64,000 nucleotides of DNA, taken from positions 3,038,001-3,102,000 of the forward strand of contig NZ_CP094494.1 of NCBI RefSeq assembly GCF_022810765.1, read 5' to 3'. This document shows positions 16,296 to 25,381 of the stretch, piece after piece. The position numbers and the translations under genes were made by a program. The DNA comes from Winogradskyella sp. MH6. Lineage in GTDB: Bacteria > Bacteroidota > Bacteroidia > Flavobacteriales > Flavobacteriaceae. Every line of letters begins with the position of its first letter. Position 1 is the stretch's first letter. Under the pieces are notes generated by a model that saw nothing but the letters and a program-made list of their open reading frames with translations, was not told the DNA's origin and did no database searches.

Positions 16296-16751
16296 TTAAG
16301 CTTTTTTGACTTTAACAGCATTCATACCACGCTGTCCCTTTTCGAGTTCAAAAGTGACTTTGTCATTTTCTATGATATCGTCAATGACACCACTGATGTG
16401 TATAAAATGTTTTTCATTGGTTTCTGTATCTAAAACAAAACCGTAGCCTTTAGATTCATTAAAGAATGACACTTTACCTTTTCTGATAGGATCAAACTCT
16501 TCTTCTACATCTTCTTTTTTAGGTATGCCTATTTCAATATTTTTTGCCTTTATCTTAACCTTCATAGAAGGATCAGGAGGTGTATCGGTAAGATTTCCGT
16601 TATGATCTACGTATGCTATAGGGATGCCATTAGTTCCATTTTCTTCTTTGTCTAATTTACGAGCTTCCATTTTTTTACGTTTTTCTTCTCGTTTTTTTAA
16701 GCGCTTTTTTTCTTTTTCGGTTTTGCTAAATGTCTGTTGCGATCTACCCAT
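16296..16751 (-). CDS. Cold-shock domain protein with basic N-terminal extension
   Basis: A 151-residue RNA/DNA-binding protein. Residues 85-150 form a cold-shock domain: KGKVSFFNESKGYGFV and EKHFIHISGV match RNP1 and RNP2 with the aromatic residues in place. The N-terminal 80 residues are extremely rich in Lys, Arg and Glu (EKEKKRLKKREEKRKKMEAR) and presumably form a charged helix. Larger than CspA (about 70 residues), as is usual for this flavobacterial type. A role as RNA chaperone is family-based inference. Confidence 0.85.
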   Translation of the reverse strand: MGRSQQTFSKTEKEKKRLKKREEKRKKMEARKLDKEENGTNGIPIAYVDHNGNLTDTPPDPSMKVKIKAKNIEIGIPKKEDVEEEFDPIRKGKVSFFNESKGYGFVLDTETNEKHFIHISGVIDDIIENDKVTFELEKGQRGMNAVKVKKA

Positions 16752-16919
16752 TCAATATAATTTGTAGTTAATAATTGTGTCTGCTCATGAAAATATACAA
16801 TGCAAACGAGTTAATTAACTTAACAATGAATAGTGTATTAAACCAAAAAGATAACTAAGAATTAATGTTATTTGTGAGGTGTATCTTCAATAAACTAATC
16901 AAAGGTACTGTTTTAAATA

Positions 16920-17375
16920 TTATTTAACGAAACCTTTATAAGTAATTGTTTTGTTATTTTGAGAATTCAAAGTTAAAAATGCAATTCCATTAGGTTTTAC
17001 TGCAAGTGTTGCGTTGTATGCACCAATTCTAAAGCTGATGGTAATTTGATGGGTTTCATCATTAAAATTTACATTATAATTCTGCATACTACCTTTTAAC
17101 ATTATAGATGGTTTATTAGCATTTAATGTAGAAAGCGCACCATAAATATTAGACTTATTTATTGTGATTGTATTGGTATCTTCATTTACTTCACCTCTTT
17201 CACTATCACTAAAAACCCAAGTTGCTATAAAATTGAAATTCTTTGATTCAACTATTTTCTTATTAAGGTTGTACATAGCTTGTACCTTTTCCTCTTTGGT
17301 TAAAGCCGATTGCGAAAAGCCTATTGAAGGACTTACTATTACTATTAAAAAACAGAATATAAGTAGTTTTTTCAT
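16920..17375 (-). CDS. DUF4251 domain protein
   Basis: A 151-residue secreted protein with signal peptide ending ...SPSIGFSQ. The remaining sequence follows the DUF4251 pattern: helix with MYNLNKKIVESKNFNFIA, the central YGALSTLNANKPS, and the closing TITYKGFVK. It is a paralogue of 4565-5137 but lacks a lipobox. The ATG is 5 nt past the stop of the metalloprotease gene, so the two are translated from one mRNA. Confidence 0.75.
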   Translation of the reverse strand: MKKLLIFCFLIVIVSPSIGFSQSALTKEEKVQAMYNLNKKIVESKNFNFIATWVFSDSERGEVNEDTNTITINKSNIYGALSTLNANKPSIMLKGSMQNYNVNFNDETHQITISFRIGAYNATLAVKPNGIAFLTLNSQNNKTITYKGFVK

Positions 17376-17380
17376 GATTT

Positions 17381-19852
17381 TTATTTTGGCTCTAATATAG
17401 TGTTAATTCTTTCAATACAGTCTCTGTAATGGTATTTTGTATCTGTGTTTACACCAGAATTGGCTGCAGAAGCTAAAACTCGTTTTAACTGATTTAATTC
17501 ACCTCTAACAATTGATCTCACATCAGACTGATTGACATTAAAATACTGTCTACTTCTATTAGGATCTATTTTTTCAGTCATTAAATACTCCATTCTATCA
17601 ATATAAGCACGTTGTAAGTTTCTTCTAAAAATAGAAACATTAGCAGCTGATTTTGTTTCAGACCAAATTCCAAGGCGTAAATCTTTCATCATATCTAATG
17701 CAGAGTAATTGCTATTATCCATTGCTTTATGGTCTATGAGTCTGCCTAGACGTTCAAAATCCATAACATTGTTTAGATGGCGTGTTTGTAATCGTCTAAT
17801 TCTATCTGTATAGCCAGCAAAGTCAATATTTTTTACGATGGTTTCGTCTATTAACCAACCTGGAGTATCAAAAGCATTTTTATGCAACCATTGTATTGCT
17901 GATTTTTGATAGCCTTTATCTACAGGATTGTAAACTAAACCACTTTGAGAAGGATTTTTAGTGTCTTCTACTACACCACCTACATGCGTTACCACATGGC
18001 CAACGTAGCGACTCCAAACACCTAAAAGTTCACTATATAGTTCTTCTAAATCTTCATAATTGTTAGTCTTATCACTCGTCCAACTCGATAGGTTTTTAGC
18101 AACAACTTTTAGGTTTTTAAGTCCGTAAGTACTTGCTTTAATGCTATTGTTGCCAATGTCTTCGGTTTGTGCAGTTGGGTCGAAACGACTGCTTTGTTTT
18201 CCGAATTTATAAATAGGATTTCCAGCCTTTTCTGTAATCCAATTATCTAAGGTTTCCTTTTCGTCATCAGCAGATGTAGCATTAGGAATGTAACGATAAC
18301 CATAGTTAATAGCGTAATCATCATAAGGTCCTAACTGACGTATAAAACGTATGTTCTCGTCACCTGGTTGTGCTATGTAATTGTAGCGTGCATAATCCAT
18401 TATTGTTGCTGCAATTCCGTTTTTTTGAGTAAAAGCACCATCTCTGTAACTTTCTACATCATAGGCATAGCTTGCGCTCATGTTGTGTGGTAATCCTAAT
18501 GTGTGCCCAACTTCGTGAGCTATCACCATTTTCATCATTTCACCAATTTCTTCATCTGGAGTATTTAATGTTCTTGCGGATGGATTTGCAGCTCCTGTTT
18601 CTAACATGTAGCGATTTCTATACGAACGCAAATGGTTATGATACCAGATGATGTCACTTTCTATAATTTCACCACTACGTGGATCTGAAACGCTTGGTCC
18701 TGTGGCATTACGTGTGGTACTTGCTACATAACGCACTACAGAATACCGAATGTCTTCTGGACTAAACTCAGGATCTTCTTCTTTGGTTGGAGGATCTTTT
18801 GCGATAATTGCATTTTTAAATCCTGCAGCTTCAAAAGCCTTTTGCCAAAGCTCTATACCTTCTTTCATGTATGTTCTGAATTTCATAGGTGTTGCCGGAT
18901 CTAAATAATATACAATAGGTTTTACAGGCTCAACCAATTCACCTCGTTTATAGGCTTCTATATCTTTTGGTATTAATTTCCAACGTCTTATGTATGTTTT
19001 CTCGTCAGCTTTAAGTTCTTCGCTGCCATAATCATATTGGCTTAATGTAAACCAACCTACGCGTTCATCAAAATAACGAGGTTGCATAGGTTCTTCTGGT
19101 AACAAAATCATGGATTGATTCATTTGAACACTAATAGTTTCTGTTCCAGAATTTGAAGGTGGCTCAGCGGCATTATAAGTAAAATCCTGAATTACCTCAA
19201 TATTCTGAGGATAGCTACGCATAGCATTAATAAAGCTTCTTGAATTATCTAAACCTCTAACCTTGTATTGTTTTCTGAAAAAAGATGGTAAACCACTAAT
19301 AGCTTTTATATCTGAACTGTAAAACTTGGTTACATCAACCACTATAGCAGAAGAATCCTTAGAAAACGCTGCAATATCAAAAGCATATAAGGTTGGTTCA
19401 TAATTATTAGACCTTACAGATACATGGATTGGCAAACTATCTGCAGCTACAGCACTAGAGGACTTTTCTTTAATGAGAATTTTATCTCTAAAACGTTCCC
19501 AGTTAATCATTCTGGTGCTGGTTTTAGTACCTGCATTAACATAGCCTCCACCTAGATTTGCTGGCAATTTAGCCAAGCGACTTACCAACAACATATCTGT
19601 ATTTAGATATTTAGTAGGAATTTCGAAGTAGTATTTGTCGTCCACAACATGCACATCAAATAGCCCTTTGTCTGTTATAGCATCTTTAGTAATTACTTCG
19701 TTGTAGTCTTTAATTTTACCTTGCTTCTTTTTTGGTGCTTGAGGTTTTGTAACAGCTGTAGTTTGCTGGTTTTTGGCTTTAGAAGATTTCTTTACAGTAG
19801 CACATGAAAAACATAGGCTTGACACAAGAGATAATACCAGAATTTTTTTCAT
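17381..19852 (-). CDS. Large zinc metalloprotease (DUF5117/DUF4953 family)
   Basis: An 823-residue exported lipoprotein-type metallopeptidase common in Bacteroidota. Signal peptide with lipobox LVSSLCFSC. Long beta-rich N-terminal region (DUF5117), then a metzincin-like catalytic core with MVIAHEVGHTLGLPHNM, giving HExxHxxGxxH and a following Met turn region; the C-terminal part is DUF4953. Probably sits on the outside of a membrane and degrades or processes proteins; the substrate is unknown. Co-transcribed with the DUF4251 gene behind it. Confidence 0.88.
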   Translation of the reverse strand: MKKILVLSLVSSLCFSCATVKKSSKAKNQQTTAVTKPQAPKKKQGKIKDYNEVITKDAITDKGLFDVHVVDDKYYFEIPTKYLNTDMLLVSRLAKLPANLGGGYVNAGTKTSTRMINWERFRDKILIKEKSSSAVAADSLPIHVSVRSNNYEPTLYAFDIAAFSKDSSAIVVDVTKFYSSDIKAISGLPSFFRKQYKVRGLDNSRSFINAMRSYPQNIEVIQDFTYNAAEPPSNSGTETISVQMNQSMILLPEEPMQPRYFDERVGWFTLSQYDYGSEELKADEKTYIRRWKLIPKDIEAYKRGELVEPVKPIVYYLDPATPMKFRTYMKEGIELWQKAFEAAGFKNAIIAKDPPTKEEDPEFSPEDIRYSVVRYVASTTRNATGPSVSDPRSGEIIESDIIWYHNHLRSYRNRYMLETGAANPSARTLNTPDEEIGEMMKMVIAHEVGHTLGLPHNMSASYAYDVESYRDGAFTQKNGIAATIMDYARYNYIAQPGDENIRFIRQLGPYDDYAINYGYRYIPNATSADDEKETLDNWITEKAGNPIYKFGKQSSRFDPTAQTEDIGNNSIKASTYGLKNLKVVAKNLSSWTSDKTNNYEDLEELYSELLGVWSRYVGHVVTHVGGVVEDTKNPSQSGLVYNPVDKGYQKSAIQWLHKNAFDTPGWLIDETIVKNIDFAGYTDRIRRLQTRHLNNVMDFERLGRLIDHKAMDNSNYSALDMMKDLRLGIWSETKSAANVSIFRRNLQRAYIDRMEYLMTEKIDPNRSRQYFNVNQSDVRSIVRGELNQLKRVLASAANSGVNTDTKYHYRDCIERINTILEPK

Positions 19853-19964
19853 TATATGAGGATTTAATTTTTGATCGAAAGCCTAAAGATAAGTATTTGA
19901 AATCTAGTTTTTGTTTATTTCTTAAAACCTGTTAAAATGCTATGGTTATTCCTTAGTTGTACAG

Positions 19965-19972
19965 TACTTTTG
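19965..19972 (+). promoter_or_regulatory. Promoter -7 element before the DUF3817 gene
   Basis: TACTTTTG is a full match to TAnnTTTG; no good -33 TTG at proper distance. Its position favours the ATG at 19988 over an in-frame ATG at 19937, which would lie upstream of the transcript start. Confidence 0.4.
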
Positions 19973-19987
19973 CATAAAAATTTAAGT

Positions 19988-20281
19988 ATGTCAAAATTAT
20001 TACCGACATTTAGAATAGTAGCCCTTCTGGAAGGTGTGTCTTACATTTTATTACTATTTATTGCTACGCCTATAAAGTACCTTGCTGATGACCCTCAGTA
20101 TGTAAGAATGTTAGGAATGCCACACGGACTTTTGTTTATTGCTTATGTTGTTTTGGCTGTTTTAATGAGTAAAGACATGAAATGGGATAACCGCACTTTA
20201 TGGATTGTGCTTATTGCATCTATTATTCCTTTTGGTACGTTTTATATTGATAGAAAATACCTAAAAACAGTAAATGCTTAG
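19988..20281 (+). CDS. DUF3817 membrane protein
   Basis: A 97-residue membrane protein starting MSKLLPTFRIVALLEGVSYI. DUF3817 features are present: three hydrophobic helices and the motif LEGVSYILLLFIATPIKY with a later GMPHGLLF. An in-frame ATG 51 nt upstream would add 17 residues but precedes the best promoter. Function unknown; some relatives are fused to transporters. It overlaps the MscS gene by 8 nt, so they are coupled. Confidence 0.8.
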   Translation: MSKLLPTFRIVALLEGVSYILLLFIATPIKYLADDPQYVRMLGMPHGLLFIAYVVLAVLMSKDMKWDNRTLWIVLIASIIPFGTFYIDRKYLKTVNA

Positions 20282-21512
20282 TATAAGACATTACATATAC
20301 GATTTGCTTATAGAGCAAGGTGTTTCTGAAAATACTGCACAGTATTTAAATATGCTAGCACTATTATTAGGACTACTTATTATTGCATTTATTGTAGATT
20401 ATATTACCAAACGTATACTTTGGAAATTTTCTGCAAGTATTGCCAACCGTACCAAAACCAACTTTGACAATATATTAATAAGCAACAAACTTCCTAGAAA
20501 TGTTGCGCATATCATTCCTTTAATCATTCTTATTGAGTTTGTTCCAGATGTATTTTCAGACTTTTCATATTTTGAGAATATAGTTGAGAAAACCCTTAAG
20601 ATTATTACCATCTTACTCACGCTAAGGATTATTAGAAGTTTCCTTAACTCAGTAAAAGATTATCTTAAAACATTACCAAGATATAAAGACAAACCTATAG
20701 ATAGCTACATCCAGGTGTTTATGATCTTTGCCTGGATACTTGGAATTTTTGCAACCTTTTCCATTCTTACAGGCGTAACATTTTTGAATTTTGCCATTTC
20801 TTTAGGAACAGCTTCTGCGGTGATTTTGTTGATTTTTAAAGATACTATTCTTGGTTTTGTTGCCAGTATTCAAGTATCCATCAATGATATGGTACGTATT
20901 GGAGATTGGATTACTTTCGAAAAATATGGTGCTGATGGTGATGTTATTGAAATTAACCTAGCCACAGTAAAAGTGCAAAACTGGGATAAAACCATAACTA
21001 CGATTCCTACTTATGCGCTGATATCTGACTCGTTTAAAAACTGGCGAGGTATGATGAATTCTGGTGGCAGACGAATAAAGCGATCGGTAATTATAAAAGC
21101 TTCTACTATTAAGTTTTTATCTGATGATGATATAGAACGCTTTAAACATATTGAGCTTATTTCTAATTATATTGAACAACGTTCTAAAGAGATAAAAAAG
21201 TTTAATACAGAAAAAGGCATCAATAAATCCATTCTTATCAATGGTAGAAACCTTACCAACTTTGGTGTTTTTAGGAAGTATCTACAGACTTATATGGATA
21301 ACCACTCTGCTATAAATAAAGATATGACATTAATGGTGCGCCAACTAGAACCTACACCACAAGGTATCCCTATGGAAATTTACGCTTTTAGCAGCGATAT
21401 TCGTTGGGAAAACTACGAGTATATTATTGGTGATGTTTTTGACCATGTTTTGGCCTCTGTAAAGTATTTTGATTTAGAAATCTACGAACTGTCTTTAGGT
21501 AACAATAACTAA
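20274..21512 (+). CDS. MscS-family mechanosensitive channel (large form)
   Basis: A 412-residue channel of the small-conductance mechanosensitive family, inner membrane. Five hydrophobic segments lie in the N-terminal 200 residues, the last one (about 165-190, ISLGTASAVILLIFKDTILG) being the pore helix. The beta domain follows with VRIGDWITFEKYGADGDVIE and TTIPTYALISDSFKNWRGM. The C-terminal 130 residues are longer than in E. coli MscS and match the YbdG-like branch. Likely role: release of solutes on osmotic downshift. Overlaps the 3' end of the thioesterase gene by 4 nt (convergent). Confidence 0.85.
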   Translation: MLSIRHYIYDLLIEQGVSENTAQYLNMLALLLGLLIIAFIVDYITKRILWKFSASIANRTKTNFDNILISNKLPRNVAHIIPLIILIEFVPDVFSDFSYFENIVEKTLKIITILLTLRIIRSFLNSVKDYLKTLPRYKDKPIDSYIQVFMIFAWILGIFATFSILTGVTFLNFAISLGTASAVILLIFKDTILGFVASIQVSINDMVRIGDWITFEKYGADGDVIEINLATVKVQNWDKTITTIPTYALISDSFKNWRGMMNSGGRRIKRSVIIKASTIKFLSDDDIERFKHIELISNYIEQRSKEIKKFNTEKGINKSILINGRNLTNFGVFRKYLQTYMDNHSAINKDMTLMVRQLEPTPQGIPMEIYAFSSDIRWENYEYIIGDVFDHVLASVKYFDLEIYELSLGNNN

Positions 21513-21904
21513 TCGTTGTCTTTTAATCTATCTTTTACAAATTCTACCTCTGTTTTTCCATGAGGTTTTGGTTTACCATCAGGACCAAGATTTACCATGA
21601 TAAGGTTGTCAATCGTTAGGATGGTTTCTCTGGTCATTTTGTTTCTGGCCTCGCATTTTAAAGTCATTGATGATTTACCGAATTTGGTTACTTCAATACC
21701 AATTTCAATGATATCACCTTGCTTAGCAGAAGCCATAAAATTGATTTCTGACATGTATTTGGTTACCACTTTAGAGTTTTCGAGTTGAATTATGGTGTAC
21801 AATGCCGCTTCCTCATCTATCCAAGCCAAAAGCTGACCTCCAAATAGTGTTCCGTTGGCATTTAAATCTTCGGGTTTTACCCATTTTCTTGTATGGAATC
21901 TCAT
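21509..21904 (-). CDS. Acyl-CoA thioesterase (hotdog fold)
   Basis: A 131-residue single-hotdog thioesterase of the YciA/BFIT group that cleaves acyl-CoA to acid and CoA. The helix motif NANGTLFGGQLLAWIDEEAAL contains the catalytic-type Gly-Gly and Asp. FMASAKQGDIIEIGIEV is the typical central strand pair. Full length; a homo-hexamer is usual. Cytoplasmic. The gene stands alone, convergent with the MscS gene. Confidence 0.85.
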   Translation of the reverse strand: MRFHTRKWVKPEDLNANGTLFGGQLLAWIDEEAALYTIIQLENSKVVTKYMSEINFMASAKQGDIIEIGIEVTKFGKSSMTLKCEARNKMTRETILTIDNLIMVNLGPDGKPKPHGKTEVEFVKDRLKDND

Positions 21905-21944
21905 ATTATTAGTAATTAGTGTTTAGTTTATAGTAGTTTGGTGT

Positions 21945-22832
21945 TTATAAAAGTTTTTGTTGCTGCTCCTCATTTGGAATCTTTAAATCTGTTCCTAATT
22001 CGGCATTTAGCTTTTTAATTAAATACGCTGAAAGTAAAGGAGACTCTTTTTCAATATTTTGATGTACAAAAAAGTCTATTTCTTCAATACCATTGTCTTT
22101 CCAATGCTTTAATCGCTCTACCCAATCATCTAAACGTGTGTAGTCACTTGGATGATTTGCTCCCACATAACGCACAAATGCTCTAGAATTGGTTAAACGC
22201 ATGTGCATAATATCGCGTCGTCCTGCACTATCTACAATAATGTTTGAAATATTGTTTTCTTCTAATAATTGGTATAAATCTTCAGCTATGGCTTTGTCGT
22301 TGTACCAGCCTGTATGCCTAAACTCTACAGCTAAAGGAATCTCTTTTGGCCAACCTTCAATAAAATTTATCACACGATCAAAATCTTTTGGAGCAAAATT
22401 ATTGTGCATTTGCAAAAAGACACAGCCTAACTTTTCTTTGAGATTTACAGCACTGTAAAGGTAATTATCTACCACAGGTGCAACATCATCATTTAGACGT
22501 TTCCAATGGCTAATTTCTTGATTTAGTTTTGGAAAGAATTTAAAATTATCTGGTGTTTTATCATACCATTTTTCAAACTGTTCGGGAGGGAAAATTCTAT
22601 AAAACGTTGCATTGAGCTCAATAGAATTAAACTGACGTGAATAATATTCTAACTCGTCTTTTGTTCCTCTTGGATAGAATCCTTTTAAATCTGCCTTGTT
22701 CCATTTGGCACAGCCTACAAAAACCTGAGTATTATCTGAAGGATTTTTTTGTAGTGTTTTTAAGGTGTCAGGATGGTCTGGCGGCAGAGTAAAATCTATA
22801 TGTTCAGGATGGTCTACACTTCCAAATTTCAT
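21945..22832 (-). CDS. DUF72 domain protein
   Basis: A 295-residue TIM-barrel protein of the DUF72 (YecE) family. Diagnostic segments include VFVGCAKWNKADLKGFYP near the start, FNSIELNATFYRIFP, and PLAVEFRHTGWYND. Enzymatic activity of this family is not established; the fold suggests a hydrolase or isomerase. Cytoplasmic, full length. A -7 element (22847-22854) precedes it by about 14 nt. Confidence 0.85.
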   Translation of the reverse strand: MKFGSVDHPEHIDFTLPPDHPDTLKTLQKNPSDNTQVFVGCAKWNKADLKGFYPRGTKDELEYYSRQFNSIELNATFYRIFPPEQFEKWYDKTPDNFKFFPKLNQEISHWKRLNDDVAPVVDNYLYSAVNLKEKLGCVFLQMHNNFAPKDFDRVINFIEGWPKEIPLAVEFRHTGWYNDKAIAEDLYQLLEENNISNIIVDSAGRRDIMHMRLTNSRAFVRYVGANHPSDYTRLDDWVERLKHWKDNGIEEIDFFVHQNIEKESPLLSAYLIKKLNAELGTDLKIPNEEQQQKLL

Positions 22833-22846
22833 AATACGAGTTTTCT

Positions 22847-22854
22847 CAAAGATA
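22847..22854 (-). promoter_or_regulatory. Promoter -7 element of the DUF72 gene
   Basis: Minus-strand TATCTTTG fully matches TAnnTTTG and lies 15 nt upstream of the ATG. No TTG at the expected -33 spacing. Confidence 0.4.
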
Positions 22855-22969
22855 GCAGTAAATGGTGAGTTGCTATAGTATTTTGAATTGGATTTTTAAA
22901 TATTAAAATCTGAAATGTTAATAACACCGTTAACAACAATATCCGCTGCTCTGGTAATAGATAATCTTA

Positions 22970-23428
22970 ATGGCTAAATTTAATTCCAGATTAATCCAAA
23001 ATGACTTAACCATGGCAACACGCACTGAGCATTTATTGTCTATTAGACCTGTAATTTCTTCTGCAAAAATTTATGATTCCATGAGTTCTGATGAGCTATT
23101 TCAGAATAAAACATTACGACCTATTATAAAAATGCAACATGATTTGTTTATCGCGGTTTTTAAAAACTACATTGCTAAACACAAGAATGTGTTTTACGAA
23201 TTAAGTGTGTCTAAACAACTGTCTTATATAGACAATGCTATTCACAAGGATATGAAGTTTAGAAACTCTGTAAAAGGAATGATTATTGGTCAGTTTACAG
23301 AAGAAGAATATGCAATTTATATTCAGAATTCATCTGCTTTAAATAAGCGAATGATGAATATCGTAAAAGAGCGTTTTATTGATAGTATTCAAGCATTTAC
23401 CAAGCCAGAGGTTTTGAAGGCGGTTTAG
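22970..23428 (+). CDS. Conserved flavobacterial protein, function unknown
   Basis: A 152-residue, all-helical-looking, cytoplasmic protein. The core EHLLSIRPVISS ... FQNKTLRPIIKMQHDLF ... KHKNVFYELSV ... FRNSVKGMIIGQF is a well-conserved pattern in Flavobacteriaceae, sometimes labelled glyoxalase without any visible glyoxalase motif. Translation could also begin at the ATG at 23012, giving MATRTEHLLS. It is 8 nt from the GreA-like gene, so likely co-expressed. Confidence 0.7.
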   Translation: MAKFNSRLIQNDLTMATRTEHLLSIRPVISSAKIYDSMSSDELFQNKTLRPIIKMQHDLFIAVFKNYIAKHKNVFYELSVSKQLSYIDNAIHKDMKFRNSVKGMIIGQFTEEEYAIYIQNSSALNKRMMNIVKERFIDSIQAFTKPEVLKAV

Positions 23429-23436
23429 ACACCATA

Positions 23437-23883
23437 ATGAAATTAAAACAAGAACTACTGGATATTTGTTTACAGGATGTAAGCAAAAGAATTTCGAACT
23501 ATAAGAACGAAATATCCTTTATAAAAGAGTCTATAGAAAGTAATGATAAGATTAGTGATGAGGACGGAGAATCTGGCAACTCGCAATTGCTAGAGGACTT
23601 AGAAAAAAACCTTAACTATCTTAATGAGGCTCAAAAAGTAAAAGACTACCTTAATCTGGTAAAACCCAATGTTGTTTCTCAAAACGTTGTTTTGGGAAGT
23701 ATTGTAAAAACTGACAGCATTAATTTCTACATTGCTATTAGTAAAGGAAAAGTTACTGTTAACGATGAGGATTATTACATTATCTCAATTCAGTCTCCTA
23801 TTGGACAACTTATTAAGTCTAAATCTGTTGGTTACCAATTTGAATTTAATGGTAAATCTTATGAAATTAAAGATATACTATAG
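23437..23883 (+). CDS. GreA/GreB C-terminal-domain-like protein
   Basis: A 148-residue protein with a charged helical N-terminal half (about 1-70, rich in Lys and Glu, likely an antiparallel coiled coil) and a C-terminal beta domain whose end YYIISIQSPIGQLIKSKSVG followed by FNGKSYEIKDIL matches the FKBP-like domain of GreA. It may therefore bind the RNA polymerase secondary channel, but the tip acidic residues cannot be verified by eye. Its end overlaps the convergent DUF2461 gene by 6 nt. Confidence 0.6.
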   Translation: MKLKQELLDICLQDVSKRISNYKNEISFIKESIESNDKISDEDGESGNSQLLEDLEKNLNYLNEAQKVKDYLNLVKPNVVSQNVVLGSIVKTDSINFYIAISKGKVTVNDEDYYIISIQSPIGQLIKSKSVGYQFEFNGKSYEIKDIL

Positions 23884-24555
23884 CAATGACTCTCCATTGA
23901 GGTTTGTAGTGAGTACATCGCTCATATAATCAAAGAAAGGCCTAATTTTCTTAAAAGCATCATTTACATTATCAAGAAAATCTTCTTGTTGCACTTCTTC
24001 ATCTGAATACTTTTTGATGAATATGTATTGCTTTTTGCGAATAAGATCTATGGCTGGATGTTCTTTATCAAAACCTTTTGGTGCTGTTTTTAGCTCATCA
24101 CCAAAAAAGCTTCCCCAAGTTTTACTAAACGTTTTATCATTTAGAATTTCTCTCATTTCACTATCATCCATTTCAAACTCTTTTCTAATTCTAAATAAAT
24201 CTTCCTTGTTTGGTTCCCAGAATCCTGTAGCAATAAACGATTCATTGTTGGGTTGAATGTGAAGATAATAACCACCTCTTAACTCTGGCTTTTTTCTTGC
24301 AAAAGAGCCTCCAAAATGTGTTTTATATGGTAGCTTGTTTTTTGAAAAACGTACATCTCTGTAAATTCTAAAGATTTTAATTTTTTCAATCTGATCGTGA
24401 GCACTCATCAATTCTCCTAAGTGGTTGTATGCAGATTTGATTTTAGTTTCAATGGCTTTAAATTCTGGTTTATGCTCATTGAACCAATCTCTATTATTGT
24501 TTTTGGCTAGTTTATTAAAGAAGGAAAATGTTTCTTTTGGTATAATGGCACTCAT
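23878..24555 (-). CDS. DUF2461 family protein
   Basis: A 225-residue protein of the DUF2461 (TIGR02453) family. Typical segments: FFNKLAKNNNRDWFNEHKPE at the start, then IFRIYRDVRFSKNKLPYKTH, then GGYYLHIQPNNESFIATGFW. The family is widespread in Bacteroidota and fungi; activity unknown. Cytoplasmic, full length. Its start lies about 25 nt after the terminator that ends the small lipoprotein transcript. Confidence 0.85.
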   Translation of the reverse strand: MSAIIPKETFSFFNKLAKNNNRDWFNEHKPEFKAIETKIKSAYNHLGELMSAHDQIEKIKIFRIYRDVRFSKNKLPYKTHFGGSFARKKPELRGGYYLHIQPNNESFIATGFWEPNKEDLFRIRKEFEMDDSEMREILNDKTFSKTWGSFFGDELKTAPKGFDKEHPAIDLIRKKQYIFIKKYSDEEVQQEDFLDNVNDAFKKIRPFFDYMSDVLTTNLNGESLL

Positions 24556-24580
24556 AGTTTTTTGTTTGTATAAAAATAGA

Positions 24581-24608
24581 AAAAAGCCATCAGAATTGAT
24601 GGCTTTTG
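24581..24608 (-). terminator. Terminator after the small lipoproteins
   Basis: AAAAGCCATCA, GAAT loop, TGATGGCTTTT: perfect 11-bp stem, T-rich on the minus strand, about 48 nt after the stop of the lipoprotein gene. Confidence 0.75.
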
Positions 24609-24655
24609 AGGTTATGTAAATGAATAATTTTACATTTTTATATTAGTGGTCTAAA

Positions 24656-24868
24656 CTATTTACCACCATTTTCTTCTTTAACCTCTTCTATTTCATCTTT
24701 TAAGTCTTCTGCAGCATCTTTTACATCATCACTAGCTTCTTCAAGTTCATCGCCAACGTCATCTAATGCCTGCTCAACTTTTTCGTCTGGTGTTTTTTGC
24801 TCTCTACAACTTGTGGTTAAAACACTTAAGCTGAATAGCGCTAAAAACATATATACTGTTTTCTTCAT
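24656..24868 (-). CDS. Small acidic lipoprotein (copy 1)
   Basis: A 70-residue lipoprotein. The start at 24868 gives a standard lipoprotein signal MKKTVYMFLALFSLSVLTTS followed by the lipid-bearing Cys. The mature part is almost wholly Asp, Glu, Ala and Lys (ALDDVGDELEEASDDVKDAA), predicted as an amphipathic acidic helix. It is a tandem paralogue of the next gene upstream, 13 nt away; the sequence around the lipobox (LTTSCREQK) is identical. Function unknown; related small lipoproteins accompany stress genes in Bacteroidota. Confidence 0.75.
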   Translation of the reverse strand: MKKTVYMFLALFSLSVLTTSCREQKTPDEKVEQALDDVGDELEEASDDVKDAAEDLKDEIEEVKEENGGK

Positions 24869-24881
24869 CTTTTTTGAATTT

Positions 24882-25064
24882 TTATTTGTTATCAACTGCA
24901 TCTTCAACTTCATCAGAAACATCATCTGCCGCATCTTCAATAGCATCACCAGTATCATCTACTGCGTCTTCTATTTTTTCACCTGTAGATTTTTGTTCCC
25001 TACAGCTTGTTGTTAATAAACTAAGACTAAATAATGCTATAAATAAATATGTGAGTTTTTTCAT
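24882..25064 (-). CDS. Small acidic lipoprotein (copy 2)
   Basis: A 60-residue lipoprotein with signal MKKLTYLFIALFSLSLLTTS and then Cys. Mature segment EDAVDDTGDAIEDAADDVSD with an EVEDAVDNK end is a repeated heptad-like acidic helix. Arose with the downstream copy by tandem duplication. Gap to the DUF1328 gene is 45 nt, so all three could form one transcript. Confidence 0.75.
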   Translation of the reverse strand: MKKLTYLFIALFSLSLLTTSCREQKSTGEKIEDAVDDTGDAIEDAADDVSDEVEDAVDNK

Positions 25065-25109
25065 TGTTTTAAATTTTAGTGATTAGTGTTTTGTTTTTGT
25101 ATTTTTTGC

Positions 25110-25274
25110 CTATAGTTTTTTTGCTGATCCTCTAAAAAGAGAGATTACAAAAAGTACTAAAAACAAGAAGAAACATATTTTCGCTATTGTAGCTGCTCCT
25201 CCTGCTATTCCACCAAATCCTAGGATTCCGGCAATAATTGCGATGATTATAAATGTGATTGTCCAACGTAACAT
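25110..25274 (-). CDS. DUF1328-like small hydrophobic protein
   Basis: A 54-residue protein, [20 protein letters not shown] at its start, then [13 protein letters not shown] and a second helix [13 protein letters not shown]. This is the two-helix DUF1328 (YtjA) pattern: a small membrane protein seen near stress genes. The start ATG is at 25274 and the stop at 25110-25112. Function unknown. Confidence 0.8.
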   Translation of the reverse strand: MLRWTITFIIIAIIAGILGFGGIAGGAATIAKICFFLFLVLFVISLFRGSAKKL

Positions 25275-25381
25275 AATTTTAAAATTTTAATAATTAGTGT
25301 TTTTAGATTTCTGACTTTCAGAAATCAAGTATTATTCAATGATTTTCATCGAACAATAAGAATGCGTAGGAATTAGTAGTA

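Noticed and set aside
24869..24958. Upstream extension of the small lipoprotein gene
   Set aside because: Adds 30 residues before a standard lipoprotein signal and runs through the preceding paralogue in another frame.
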